Shown here: positions 34,443-43,247 of the stretch, piece after piece
How the letters are laid out: each line of letters starts with the position of its first letter
How positions within the stretch are numbered: the first letter of the stretch is position 1
DNA from: Bradyrhizobium sp. CCGE-LA001
Lineage (GTDB): Bacteria > Pseudomonadota > Alphaproteobacteria > Rhizobiales > Xanthobacteraceae
Assembly: GCF_000296215.2 (NCBI RefSeq)
Contig: NZ_CP013949.1
Location: forward strand, 4,147,501 to 4,211,500
DNA length: 64,000 bases
Direction: 5' to 3'
Program-made: the position numbers and the translations under genes
The notes under the pieces: generated by a model
Database searches by the model: none
Seen by the model: the letters and a program-made list of their open reading frames with translations, nothing else
What the model was told of the DNA's origin: nothing

Positions 34443-36668
34443 TCACGATGCCTTGGCCTTCGAATCGAAAGGGGCGACATTCGACTCTCTGTCGCCCTCC
34501 TCCACCGCATCGCCGAACATGCCGGCAATCTGCCTCAGGCGCTTCTCGCGCTCACCAGTGATGTCCTCGCTCGCAGACAGCACCCGGCGCATGGCCCTGA
34601 ACGCTTCACGCCGAACGTTCAGATCGTCCGGCAGCATGTTCGGAATGGCCGCGAGCGCCGCGCCCTGATCCAGGAGCAGTATGAAGAATTGCTCCCGGAC
34701 CAGCATCTTGAACTCGGGCAGCGTCATCCGTGCGCCGCCCTGCTCGTCGCGAATCTGACGCAGGGCCTCGATGCTTCGTTCGTCGACCATGCCGCGAGCT
34801 GATCCGATATAGAGCAAGGCGCGCAACGCCGCCTCCCGCAGCCCTCCATCCTCGATCCGCGACCTTAGCTCTGAAATCCGCTTCTCGAGCATCGCGCGGT
34901 GCTCCGGGGGCATCTCGCGCCGCGCCGAAGGTGTGGACTTGGGGTCGATCCCGACCGCCGCTTGCAGTGCCGGAGAGCCATAAATGCCGAGGAACAGCGC
35001 CTCGCTCATCGCTTCCTGCGAGTCCCGCCAGCTGTCGAGGGCATGCACGATCTGCTTCGACATCTGCTCCTGAAACGCCAGGAAAGGATTGTCCTGCGAG
35101 ACTGGCTTGCGCTCTTCCGCGGCCTTCTCCGCCAGCGACTTCACCGTCGCCATATAGGGGTTTTCGCTGCTGAACAGCTCATATTGCAGCCGCAGCGGAT
35201 GCATCTTGTGAGCCCATTCGGCCATTTGCGGCGTCGCCATAGCCTTGACCCATGGCTGAACTAATTTCTGATACGCGGTCAGATTGATCTCGGAAACCCG
35301 CTTGGCGGTGGCGAAGCGGCGCTCGTCTTCGGGCGAGTTGCCGCCCATGGCACGGATATCGTCGAGGGTCCGCGCCTCGCATCGCATCACCCAATGACCG
35401 ACGACAAGGTCCGAGCTCGCGGTCTCCTCGCCCTTGGCCTCAAATGTGGCTTCGTAGAGGCCGGGTGGCAGGATGTCGATCAGGTCAATGTTACTCGAAA
35501 ATTCCGCATGCTCTTTCTTCGCGACGCCACCGGACACGAAAATGCCGAGATGGCCGACGGTCTGGTGCACCGTGTAGACGATGGTCTGCCCGTAGGCCCT
35601 GATCTCATCGACGTCGGCATAGCATTCCGGAATCCAATGCAGCGCCTGCTGCGGTGGGGTAATGTTGTCGCCTTCGGAGCAAAACACGACGATTGGGGAC
35701 CTGATGTTACGGAGGTCGACCTTTCGGCCATCCGACATCTCGATCTTGCCGGCAGCGAGATTGTTGCCGACGAACAGCTCATCGACGATGAACTGGATTT
35801 CCTCGGCATTGAGATTGACGTGGCCACCCCACCAGCGCTCGAACTCCAGATAGCGGTCCGCCTCGGTGTCGACCTTGGAATAGACGTTGTATTGCTTGGT
35901 CCAGAGCGTGTTGGACGGGTTCTGGTTCTCGAAGTTCTGGACAAGCCAGGCCCCGTCGAATTTGCCCGCGCCGAGATCGCTGGTCAGGGCGGTTAGCCAG
36001 CTACCGCCCAGGAGACCTCCGGAGTACCGCATCGGGTATTTTCCGTGCACACCGGCCCAATAGGCCAGGGGCGCCCCAGCGATGATGAGCGGCCCGAACA
36101 ATTCGGGGCGGAGGGATGCCAGGATCATGACGGCCCATCCCGCCTGGCAATTGCCGATCACGCACGGTTTGCCGTCGGCATCCGGGTGAAGGCTGATCAC
36201 CTTTTCGATAAAGATGGCTTCGGCTCGCGCGATGCGCTCGATCGTCTGGCCCGGCATCGGATCGGGCAAAAAGCCGATGAAATAGCAGGGATGACCGGCT
36301 TTCATCGCGACCCCGATCTCGCTGTCGGCCTTGAATCCTCCGATTCCGGGGCCGTGGCCCGCCCGTGGATCGACCACGACGAAGGGCCGCCGGTTCTTGT
36401 CGATCTCGACGCCCTCGGGAGGAACAATGCGCACCAGCGCGTAATTGACGGGCTCGGCGAGTTTGCGGCCATCGATGACTAATTCGGCGGCATATTGCAG
36501 CACATGCGGCGCGGTCTGCGCGACATGCTCGCGATATTGGTCGCCACGCTTGCGCATGATGTCGAGGAACAGCACATTGCGCTGTCCGGCATCGACCATG
36601 TATTCCACGGCGGACGCAACCAGGCCCGACATGGGACCATCCGGCAGTTTCGCACTTTCCATTGTCAT
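34443..36668 (-). CDS. DUF3141 alpha/beta-hydrolase-like protein
   Basis: 741 aa. The N-terminal half is a PHA-synthase-like alpha/beta fold with the elbow GNCQAGW (Cys174, where PHA synthases also use Cys) and VVDPRAGHGPGIGGFKADSE before it. YAHGQTIVYTVHQTVGHLGIFVSGG carries the His; this is residue order inferred by eye. The C-terminal ~350 residues are helical and specific to DUF3141. It is usually linked to pta/ackA in alphaproteobacteria, as here. An FNR/FixK box lies 54 nt upstream. Enzymatic role unestablished. Confidence 0.88.
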   Translation of the reverse strand: MTMESAKLPDGPMSGLVASAVEYMVDAGQRNVLFLDIMRKRGDQYREHVAQTAPHVLQYAAELVIDGRKLAEPVNYALVRIVPPEGVEIDKNRRPFVVVDPRAGHGPGIGGFKADSEIGVAMKAGHPCYFIGFLPDPMPGQTIERIARAEAIFIEKVISLHPDADGKPCVIGNCQAGWAVMILASLRPELFGPLIIAGAPLAYWAGVHGKYPMRYSGGLLGGSWLTALTSDLGAGKFDGAWLVQNFENQNPSNTLWTKQYNVYSKVDTEADRYLEFERWWGGHVNLNAEEIQFIVDELFVGNNLAAGKIEMSDGRKVDLRNIRSPIVVFCSEGDNITPPQQALHWIPECYADVDEIRAYGQTIVYTVHQTVGHLGIFVSGGVAKKEHAEFSSNIDLIDILPPGLYEATFEAKGEETASSDLVVGHWVMRCEARTLDDIRAMGGNSPEDERRFATAKRVSEINLTAYQKLVQPWVKAMATPQMAEWAHKMHPLRLQYELFSSENPYMATVKSLAEKAAEERKPVSQDNPFLAFQEQMSKQIVHALDSWRDSQEAMSEALFLGIYGSPALQAAVGIDPKSTPSARREMPPEHRAMLEKRISELRSRIEDGGLREAALRALLYIGSARGMVDERSIEALRQIRDEQGGARMTLPEFKMLVREQFFILLLDQGAALAAIPNMLPDDLNVRREAFRAMRRVLSASEDITGEREKRLRQIAGMFGDAVEEGDRESNVAPFDSKAKAS

Positions 36669-36721
36669 GACCGACCTCGCCGCAGTGCACGATCATTCAA
36701 CGAGCCCGGCGATCGGCAATG

Positions 36722-36735
36722 TTGATTTAGGTCAA
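36722..36735. promoter_or_regulatory. FNR/FixK-type box upstream of DUF3141
   Basis: TTGATTTAGGTCAA: perfect outer TTGA/TCAA arms in the TTGAT-N4-RTCAA pattern. It ends 53 nt upstream of ATG 36668. The box overlaps the stop codon of the AI-2E-family gene (36732-36734), so it evolved within coding DNA. Confidence 0.7.
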
Positions 36736-37848
36736 CGGTCGATGGCGACGTGTGGCACCTCGACAGGGCGCTCGATGCGGATCCAGGCTGCCACGAGCGC
36801 CCAAGCCACGGCGAGAATGATCGGTCCAATGAAGAGGCCGATGATCCCATGGGCGATCGTTCCGCCGACCACTCCGACGAGTATGACCAGCGTCGGCGTC
36901 GTCAGTCCGCGCCCCATCACCAGCGGTTTCAGGATGTTATCGAGCAAACCGACGATAACGAAGAAGATCGTGAACAGCAGCGCCGGCATAACGTCCTTGC
37001 TCATCCAGATCCAGATCACGACGGGGAGGAATGGCCGCGCCGATCTGCACGATCGAGAGCAGCATCACGATAATCGCGAGCAGCCCCGCGCTCGGGATCG
37101 CGGCGAGCTTGCACCCGACGCCAGCCAACAGGGCCTGGATGATCGCAACACCGATCACGCCTTGCGACACCGCGCGGATGGTCGCGCCGGAGAGCTCCAG
37201 GAAATGCTCGCTTTGGCTCGGCACAATCCGGAACAAAAGCCACGATCGCGCCGGCAAGCTGCGGGCCATGGGAAGCAGGAAGCCGGCCACTAGCACCGAC
37301 AGCAGGAATTGCAGCGTGCCAACCCCTGCGCTGCCGGCAAGGGACAACAGGACGCCCGCAACCGGTTTCAGATAGGGCGTGATTTCGCGCAGCACGGCCC
37401 GAACGTTGGTGTAGGCGAGATTCCAGAGGTCATGAAGCTGCGGGCCGATCAACGGCCACCCCTTGATCTGCTCAGGCGCGGCTGGAAGCGCGACGTCACC
37501 GATGCCGATCTGGCTGCTAATGTCCTTGATCCCCTCGACGGCGTTGATGCCGAGCAAGGCCGCGGGACCGATGACAATTCCGAGCATGGTCAATGTCAGG
37601 ATGCTCGCCGCCGTCCTCGGGCGGCCGCCGAGGCGCCTCGCCAGCCAACTGAAAGCGGGATAAAACGCCACCGCAAGCACCGCGCTCCAGGTCAGGATCG
37701 GCACGAATGGCTTGATGATGAAGAAGGTCCACAGAATCAATAGCGCCAGCAGTCCAAGCCTGATCACGAGTTGCACGACGTCGTCGCTGAGGAAAAGGTG
37801 ACGAAGCGTTTCCAAGGTGTGGGGCCCGATCATGTGGGGTGACGCCAT
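36732..37848 (-). pseudogene. AI-2E-family (PerM-like) transporter, frameshifted
   Basis: Multi-helix inner-membrane protein of the AI-2E/PerM family, which includes exporters and Na+/H+ antiporters. The N-terminal part (from MASPHMIGPHTLE to VQIGAAIPP) and the C-terminal part (VVIWIWMSKDV... through FVIVGLLDNILKPLVMGRG and HGIIGLFIGPIIL) are in different frames. The break falls in the CCCC tract at 37023-37026 of the coding strand; removing one C restores IPPVVIW. As given, the frame runs on into RRDLDLDEQG and ends at 36937. Shares an FNR/FixK box with the GNAT gene. Confidence 0.78.
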
Positions 37849-37880
37849 CCTGGACTTGAGGCCGCCCCTGGTCCGCGAGC

Positions 37881-37894
37881 TTGATGCAGATCAA
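37881..37894. promoter_or_regulatory. FNR/FixK-type box between AI-2E and GNAT genes
   Basis: TTGATGCAGATCAA: a perfect TTGAT-N4-ATCAA palindrome. It lies 32 nt from ATG 37848 (minus) and 38 nt from ATG 37933 (plus), and could act on both divergent genes. Confidence 0.75.
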
Positions 37895-37932
37895 ACGGGC
37901 GGGCGGGCGGGCACGGCTTCATCGCAGATGGC

Positions 37933-38484
37933 ATGCAGATGCCTCCTATCGATGGTGATGACCAAGCCATGCTAGACGCAGCAAACTATGCCCGCGACGA
38001 AACCCTGCGCGACGGGACGAGGACCGTCATCCGCTCGCTTCGGCCGGACGATGAGACCGGCATGCTGGCCGCGTTAGAGCAGGCGAGCAAGCAATCGCTA
38101 CAGCGCCGTTTCTTCGCGCCGAAGCGGCACTTTTCAGATCGCGAGCGGTCATTCTTCATGAATGCGGATTTCAAAAACCACGTGGCGCTTGTCGCATGCA
38201 CCAAGGACGCAGACATGATCATCGGCGGCGGCCGCTATATCGTATTTGAGGCCAGCCGGGCTGAGCTGGCCTTCTTTGTGGTCGACGCATGGCAGGGACG
38301 TGGCCTTGGCGGGTTGTTGACCAGTCATTTGATCGGCATCGCTCGCGCCGCCAGATTGTCCCAGCTCCGCGCAGAAGTCTTACCGGAGAATGTCGCTATG
38401 TCTAACGTTCTCAAGGAACATGGTTTTGGTACCACCGCCGGACCTGGCGCCGACGTAGCTCATTGGGTATTGGACCTGACCTAA
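37933..38484 (+). CDS. GNAT-family N-acetyltransferase
   Basis: 183 aa. RTVIRSLRPDDETGMLAALEQ begins the GNAT fold. The acetyl-CoA pantetheine loop is VVDAWQGRGLGGLLTSHLIGIAR (the Q/RxxGxG/A motif as QGRGLGG), and NVAMSNVLKEHGF is the C-terminal motif B region. In this style it resembles the acetyltransferase domain of acetyl-CoA/protein-acetylating enzymes, and in a pta/ackA neighbourhood protein acetylation is possible, though unproven. The start could be a few codons downstream. Confidence 0.85.
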   Translation: MQMPPIDGDDQAMLDAANYARDETLRDGTRTVIRSLRPDDETGMLAALEQASKQSLQRRFFAPKRHFSDRERSFFMNADFKNHVALVACTKDADMIIGGGRYIVFEASRAELAFFVVDAWQGRGLGGLLTSHLIGIARAARLSQLRAEVLPENVAMSNVLKEHGFGTTAGPGADVAHWVLDLT

Positions 38485-38640
38485 TCCCGGTCACTCACTA
38501 TGGTCGGCTCTGCTGCCAAGCGCCCACAAGCACTCCGTCCTTTGGTACAAGTAGCCTGACGGCAGCCGCACAGCATACACTCTCCCCAATCTTTAAAAAC
38601 ACTGCAGGTGCAAGTCGAGGCGGGACCCAAGGAGTTTCCT

Positions 38641-38826
38641 GTGGCTAAGACAAATGCGACACCCAAGCCCGAGCCTGAGGTCGTTAGTTCGCGTGGTGTC
38701 GCCTCCAGCACTCAAAACATGACGAACAGAGACGACCTGCGATCGATCGAGATCTGCGACGTTGCGGCGTTCGACGTCATTTCCTGGCTTAATAGTCGCA
38801 GTAACTCTCTGCCTTTGAAGAATTGA
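38641..38826 (+). CDS. Small hypothetical protein (61 aa), GTG start
   Basis: Starts at GTG with AAGGAG 6 nt upstream, a textbook ribosome site. It begins (M)AKTNATPKPEPEVVSS, is proline/serine-rich, and ends NSRSNSLPLKN after ICDVAAFDVISWL. It looks partly disordered and soluble. No family is recognised. Support is mainly the start signal and composition. Confidence 0.5.
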   Translation: MAKTNATPKPEPEVVSSRGVASSTQNMTNRDDLRSIEICDVAAFDVISWLNSRSNSLPLKN

Positions 38827-39769
38827 CAAGCGGGCCGTTGCTCGCGCTCGAAACCGGAGCGCGAAGGGTTCGAGGGTGCCCGCTGTCTCTATTTGGCGAG
38901 GGGGAAGGGAGTAACGGCCGCGGTCCGAATGACTTGATTCCTCAAACGGACTACTGAAGCAGGGGATAACGCGGGGCGGCTCTGGACCGAGATGGTAGGC
39001 GCGCGCATGAGTCACCGCTTCACTGTCCGCCAGCCCTAATCCGAGACCAGAACGAGCCCAGTCGGTGACTGGTTATCCCCTACGTACGTCCGCTTCTGGC
39101 CGGCCCATTGCGGAATCGAACAGAGCCATTTGCCATGTCGGCTATCGGGTGCGGAGTAGATATGTCCAGCCCGCTCTAAGTTATGCGAGCAGCCAGACCA
39201 GCGTCCGCATCACAGCAGCAGTCCTACAACTCACACCGAGACCCAGCTGCGAATTAAAGAACGCGAGGTCCCTGCCAGCTTCCGCCCGGTGACAGAGCTC
39301 GTAGCTTGTCACCGTAGCTACTGCGCGCGGCTCCTAGGTCGCCCTCCGAAAATTGTAGACGGTTCAATCCCTTGATTGTCGTCGTTTGGAGGAGTGGATA
39401 TCCGCCCCTTTTCGGGCTTCCCCTTGGGTTGCAAGTCTGGAGCCCGCCGGATCGCCTAGCCACCACACCAAAAATTGGAAAGAATAATCGCTTGATGAAC
39501 CGGATTGCTGACCTGAGGGCTTGTCAGCGCAAAACTTCACGTAACAGAACTCGACTCCGCGGGAACAAGCGTGCAAGCTCGCGTTCAAGAGGTTGTCTCG
39601 CTTCGGGCCGAAAAGCCTGCGGACCAGATTGGGGACGGCAGGTAGGCGGGATGCTGTCGCACGCTTCAGAAGGCCGCCAACAAGGCTTTACAGCACCACC
39701 CATCCTCCGCGGCCACCGTCAAAGAACTTCTCCGTGAGAAACAAAGCCTCCATTTATATGCGCGAGATC
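38827..39769. other. Region without convincing genes
   Basis: 943 bp. It contains a 10-bp inverted repeat (AGGGGATAAC at 38961-38970 and GTTATCCCCT at 39072-39081) about 100 bp apart. No open frame has a good start and protein-like composition, and no tRNA could be folded by eye. It separates the FixK-box island from the cupin-OsmC-epoxide-hydrolase operon. Confidence 0.5.
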
Positions 39770-40219
39770 CTACGGCATCGTGGCATGCAGGCGCGGGTCA
39801 TCATTATCGTCGTGATACTCCAGGCCCAAGGGGCCGATGGCGGAAACCTGCGTGACGTATTCGCCCGACTTGGCCCAATGAAAATGCCAGGTCTCGCCGG
39901 GCAGCACCACGACGCTACCAGGCGGATAGGCCTTCACCTTGTCGCCATCGAAACTCTCGCCAAGCCCGATGTAGAATACACCTGACATGACCGTGTAGAT
40001 GCGGTCTTCCGGATGCTTGTGCGGCATCAGCTTGGTGCCACCGGGGACCTTCACCCGAACCAAGTAGGGTCCGGGTTCACTGGGGTGACCGACCATCACG
40101 GCGAGCTTCGCGCCTGGTGGAAACGCGGGGAACGGCTGCCATGCGATATCCTCGGGAAGGATCGCCCGAAACTTCTCTTCATCAGGCTGATGTTGGCGAG
40201 GCAGATCTTGACGGGTCAC
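39770..40219 (-). CDS. Cupin-domain protein
   Basis: 149 aa with a conserved cupin barrel: HKHPEDRIYTVMSGVFYIGLG matches the first cupin motif (H-x-H...E-like positions), followed by YPPGSVVVLPGETWHFHWAK for the second. The His-rich pair suggests a bound metal. The role in the family ranges from dioxygenase to sugar binding, so none is claimed. It is the last gene of the minus-strand epoxide hydrolase-ECH-OsmC-cupin set. Confidence 0.8.
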   Translation of the reverse strand: MTRQDLPRQHQPDEEKFRAILPEDIAWQPFPAFPPGAKLAVMVGHPSEPGPYLVRVKVPGGTKLMPHKHPEDRIYTVMSGVFYIGLGESFDGDKVKAYPPGSVVVLPGETWHFHWAKSGEYVTQVSAIGPLGLEYHDDNDDPRLHATMP

Positions 40220-40240
40220 GGCAACACTCCCTGTGCTCGG

Positions 40241-40664
40241 TTAGGTCAGCTTGGCGTCGAGCGCGATGGCGGCGTTGAGCACCTTCGAGACCGGACAATT
40301 CTTCTCGGCCTCACCAGCGATGCGGGCGAAGTCGGCCTCGCCGAGGTTCGGCACTTTCGCGCGCAGCGTCAGGGCCGACTTGCTGATCTTAAAGCCTTTG
40401 CCTTCGGGCTCGAGCGTGACGGCCGCTCTCGGTCGAGAGCTCGTCCGGCGTGAAGCCAGCAAGCTGAAGGCCAAACGCCAGCGCCATCGTGAAGCAGCCG
40501 GCATGTGCCGCAGCGATCAACTCCTCGGGGTTGGTACCCTTCTCGTTCTCGAAGCGCGTCTTGAATGAATAAGGCGTCGCGGCGAGCACGCCGGATTCGC
40601 TCGATAGCTGACCGGTGCCATCGCGGCCAGTTCCCTTCCAGACTGCTGTTGCCTTGCGGATCAT
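40241..40664 (-). pseudogene. OsmC-family peroxidase, frameshifted
   Basis: OsmC/Ohr-fold protein, about 140 aa if intact; the family reduces organic hydroperoxides. The first frame (MIRKATAVWKGTGRDGTGQL to LAGFTPDELSTE) includes NPEELIAAAHAGCFTMAL with the first catalytic Cys. The second frame (AAVTLEPEGKG onward) has AEKNCPVSKVLNAAI with the second Cys. They join if one base is removed at about 40425-40430 (coding GAGAGCGGCC). As given, translation continues out of frame. Ribosome signals precede the ATG at 40664. Confidence 0.78.
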
Positions 40665-40772
40665 CTCAGTTCTCCATGTTTGATTTCGACACCGGCGCTA
40701 GGTACCGAAAGAAAGCGACATTGGCGCGACCGCCTGTGCCCCTTTCCAACCGGTTGCGCCGCACCGTTTCCG

Positions 40773-41621
40773 TTAGCCACCGATCTGCCCGACGTGGAAG
40801 CCCAGCCGGTTCTCGACATCGCCGGCGCGGTGGAAGCCGCGCGCCATCAGCTCCTTGATGCGGGTCTGGCTGGCGGGACGGCCGAGTGCGGCCAGGAACG
40901 CGTCCCACTCCGGCTTGATCTCGTCATCAGGCGGCAGGCTCGCGACGTCGACAAGACGCTTCGTCTCCGCGATGGCCTCCTTGTCGAACGACGCAATGCG
41001 CATGGCGAGCGCCTCCACAAAGCCGTCGAGCTCGGCATCCGGAAACGACCGGTTCACGTAGCCGTAGCGTTCGGCGAGATCGCCTCGGATGTCATCGGCA
41101 CCGATCAACACTTCGAGCGCGCGTCCGCGGCCCATCAGGCGCGGCAATCGCGCCATCGGCCCGCCGCCGGGCACGAGGCCCGCCCCGACTTCCCATTGCG
41201 ATAGAATCGTCTTCTCGCGGCTGGCAAAGCGCATATCGCTCGCCAGCGCGAGCTCACTGCCAACACCCGTCGCACGGCCGCGGATCGAGGCAATCGACAC
41301 GACCGGCGCGCGGCTGAGACGCACCAGCATATCCGGCAGCGCTTGGAGCCCGGTCGCCCCAGGCGGGATGCTCAGGGACTCCTCAAGCGGAGCGAGGAAG
41401 TCGTAATGCGTGATGAAGAAGCCTTCGACCGCGCTGTCGAACACCACGACCTTCACGTCGGGATCCGTTTCGATCGCCGTGACGATGTCACCCAGCAGCG
41501 GAAGCTGTTTTGGGCCAAAGATGTTGACCGGCGGCATGTCGAATGTGACACGCCAGTAAGTCGGCAGGCGGCGTTCAAGGCGAATTTGGTCGGTCGTGAA
41601 CGTACGTTCGGGGCGGCTCAT
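40773..41621 (-). CDS. Enoyl-CoA hydratase/isomerase family protein
   Basis: 282 aa crotonase-fold protein. The oxyanion hole is around ISIRGRATGVGSELALASD, followed by the segment VGAGLVPGGGPMARLPRLMGRGRALEVL. The family hydrates or isomerises enoyl-CoA, but the crotonase fold also covers other activities. It lies 60 nt after the epoxide hydrolase gene and 108 nt before OsmC. Its position suggests catabolism of a product of the hydrolase; this is inferred. Confidence 0.85.
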   Translation of the reverse strand: MSRPERTFTTDQIRLERRLPTYWRVTFDMPPVNIFGPKQLPLLGDIVTAIETDPDVKVVVFDSAVEGFFITHYDFLAPLEESLSIPPGATGLQALPDMLVRLSRAPVVSIASIRGRATGVGSELALASDMRFASREKTILSQWEVGAGLVPGGGPMARLPRLMGRGRALEVLIGADDIRGDLAERYGYVNRSFPDAELDGFVEALAMRIASFDKEAIAETKRLVDVASLPPDDEIKPEWDAFLAALGRPASQTRIKELMARGFHRAGDVENRLGFHVGQIGG

Positions 41622-41681
41622 GATCGGACTCCTGATGCTTGAAGGAACAGGGACGTGCTGAAGCGATCGTCTCCTCTAGGT

Positions 41682-42995
41682 TCAGATCGATTGGCGCAGC
41701 GGCCGGAACGCGGTACGCACTTCCGCAGAGAACAGTGCTGGCTGCTCCCACGCCGCAAAGTGGCCACCCTTGTCCAGCCGGTTGTAGTGCAACAACTTCG
41801 GATATGCTTTTTCGGCCCAGCTTCGCGGCGCGGCGTAGATTTCGTCGGGAAACACGCTGACAGCGACCGGGATCTTGATGTGCTTGGGCTCGAAGAACAC
41901 GAGCTTGTTCTCCCAGTACAGCCGCGCGGACGACACCGCGGTATTGGTGAGCCAGTAGAGCGTGATGTTATCGATCACGTCGTCTCGCGACAGCCCTTCC
42001 GTCTTGCCGTCGAACACCCGAGCGATCATCGCAGCGCTGCGTGCATCATGGTCGAGCATCCAGGACGCGAGCCCCGCCGGCGAATCCACGAGGCCATAGA
42101 GCGTCTGGGGCCGGTTGGACATCTCAATCGCGTAGCCGAGGCCGTGCTTGTAGAAATCGTCAAGCTGGTCGAAGGCGGTGCGCTCGTCCGCCGAGAGGCC
42201 TGACGGACCCGACCCGCTGGGCTGGAGCGCCTTGGCGATATCGTCGGGGACGGTAGCCGGCATGTTGGTGTGAATGCCGAGCAGCTCCGGCGGCGCGATC
42301 ACCGCCATCTGCTCGGTAACGGCATTGCCCCAATCACCGCCTTGCGCGACATAGCGGCTGTATCCGAGCCGCTTCATCAGCACGATCCAGGCACGCGCGA
42401 TACGCTGCGGATCCCAGCCCAATGCCCTCGGCTTGCCGGAGAAGCCATGGCCGGGGAGCGAGGGGATCACGAGATCGAACGCATCCGTCGCCTTAGCTCC
42501 GTGGGCGGTGGGATCGGTCAGCGGGCCGATGATCTTCAGCTGCTCGATGATCGAGCCGGGCCAACCATGCGTGACGATCATCGGCAGCGCGTTCTCATGC
42601 CGTGAACGGACATGAATGAAGTGGATGTCGACGCCATCGATCTCGGTGACGAATTGCGGAAGCGCATTCAGCCGCGCTTCCATCTTGCGCCAGTCGTAGT
42701 CGTGCTGCCAGTAGTGGACGAGCTGCTGCACCGTCGCCAGCTGCACACCCTGCGACTGATCCGCGACAATCTCGCGATCCGGCCATCGCGTCGCGGCGAG
42801 GCGGCGACGGAGGTCGAGCAGATCCTGCTCGGGCACGTTCACGTTGAACGGGCGGATCGCGCCGGTGGCAGTGGCTTTTGCGCCGCGCAGCGGCAGCAAG
42901 TTCGCGACGCTCGCCGCAACGGCGGTCATCGCGGCCTGGCTCAGCAGTTGACGCCGGTCCGGGTTGAGGATGCCGGTTTGTGCTTGCGTGGTCAT
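41682..42995 (-). CDS. Epoxide hydrolase, Tat-exported type
   Basis: 437 aa. A Tat-like N-terminus (DRRQLLSQAAMTAVAASVANLL, residues 13-33) is followed by the epoxide-hydrolase N-terminal domain (FNVNVPEQDLLDLRRRLAATRWP) and an alpha/beta fold with HGWPG at 143-147, nucleophile Asp221 in GGDWGN and the catalytic His in GHFAAWEQP. It resembles juvenile-hormone-type epoxide hydrolases. First gene of a minus-strand set, with GGAGATCC before the ATG and the phased GTTAN site A about 100 nt upstream. Confidence 0.88.
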   Translation of the reverse strand: MTTQAQTGILNPDRRQLLSQAAMTAVAASVANLLPLRGAKATATGAIRPFNVNVPEQDLLDLRRRLAATRWPDREIVADQSQGVQLATVQQLVHYWQHDYDWRKMEARLNALPQFVTEIDGVDIHFIHVRSRHENALPMIVTHGWPGSIIEQLKIIGPLTDPTAHGAKATDAFDLVIPSLPGHGFSGKPRALGWDPQRIARAWIVLMKRLGYSRYVAQGGDWGNAVTEQMAVIAPPELLGIHTNMPATVPDDIAKALQPSGSGPSGLSADERTAFDQLDDFYKHGLGYAIEMSNRPQTLYGLVDSPAGLASWMLDHDARSAAMIARVFDGKTEGLSRDDVIDNITLYWLTNTAVSSARLYWENKLVFFEPKHIKIPVAVSVFPDEIYAAPRSWAEKAYPKLLHYNRLDKGGHFAAWEQPALFSAEVRTAFRPLRQSI

Positions 42996-43095
42996 TGTGG
43001 ATCTCCTCTGCTTTTTGTCGGTGACACCGCCGGCTTCGAAATCAACGTGCTGGGGTTCGTCATGCGCAGAGATTGGCGCAGGTGCCGACCATTTG

Positions 43096-43124
43096 CTCGT
43101 TATGGGTTGTTAGGCTGCGTTAGC
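43096..43124 (+). promoter_or_regulatory. Phased GTTAN direct-repeat site A
   Basis: GTTAT at 43099, GTTAG at 43109 and GTTAG at 43119, exactly 10 bp apart, flanked by CTC on the left and GC on the right. It lies 100 nt upstream of ATG 42995 (minus strand). Three helically phased copies suggest a tandem-binding OmpR-type protein. Confidence 0.6.
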
Positions 43125-43247
43125 AGTTGCGGGTCTGAGCGATGAGGAAGAGTGCGGCAAACGATGACATTTCACGAGATACGATGCGACACGGCGCGCG
43201 ATGACCGAGTCTTCGCGCGCCGTCTCGACCCAAGTCTGGAGATGTAC

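Noticed and set aside
39420..39475. A CC-ACACCA-ended stretch resembling a tRNA 3' end
   Set aside because: I could not form a cloverleaf or a T-loop (GTTCGAATC) with correct spacing.
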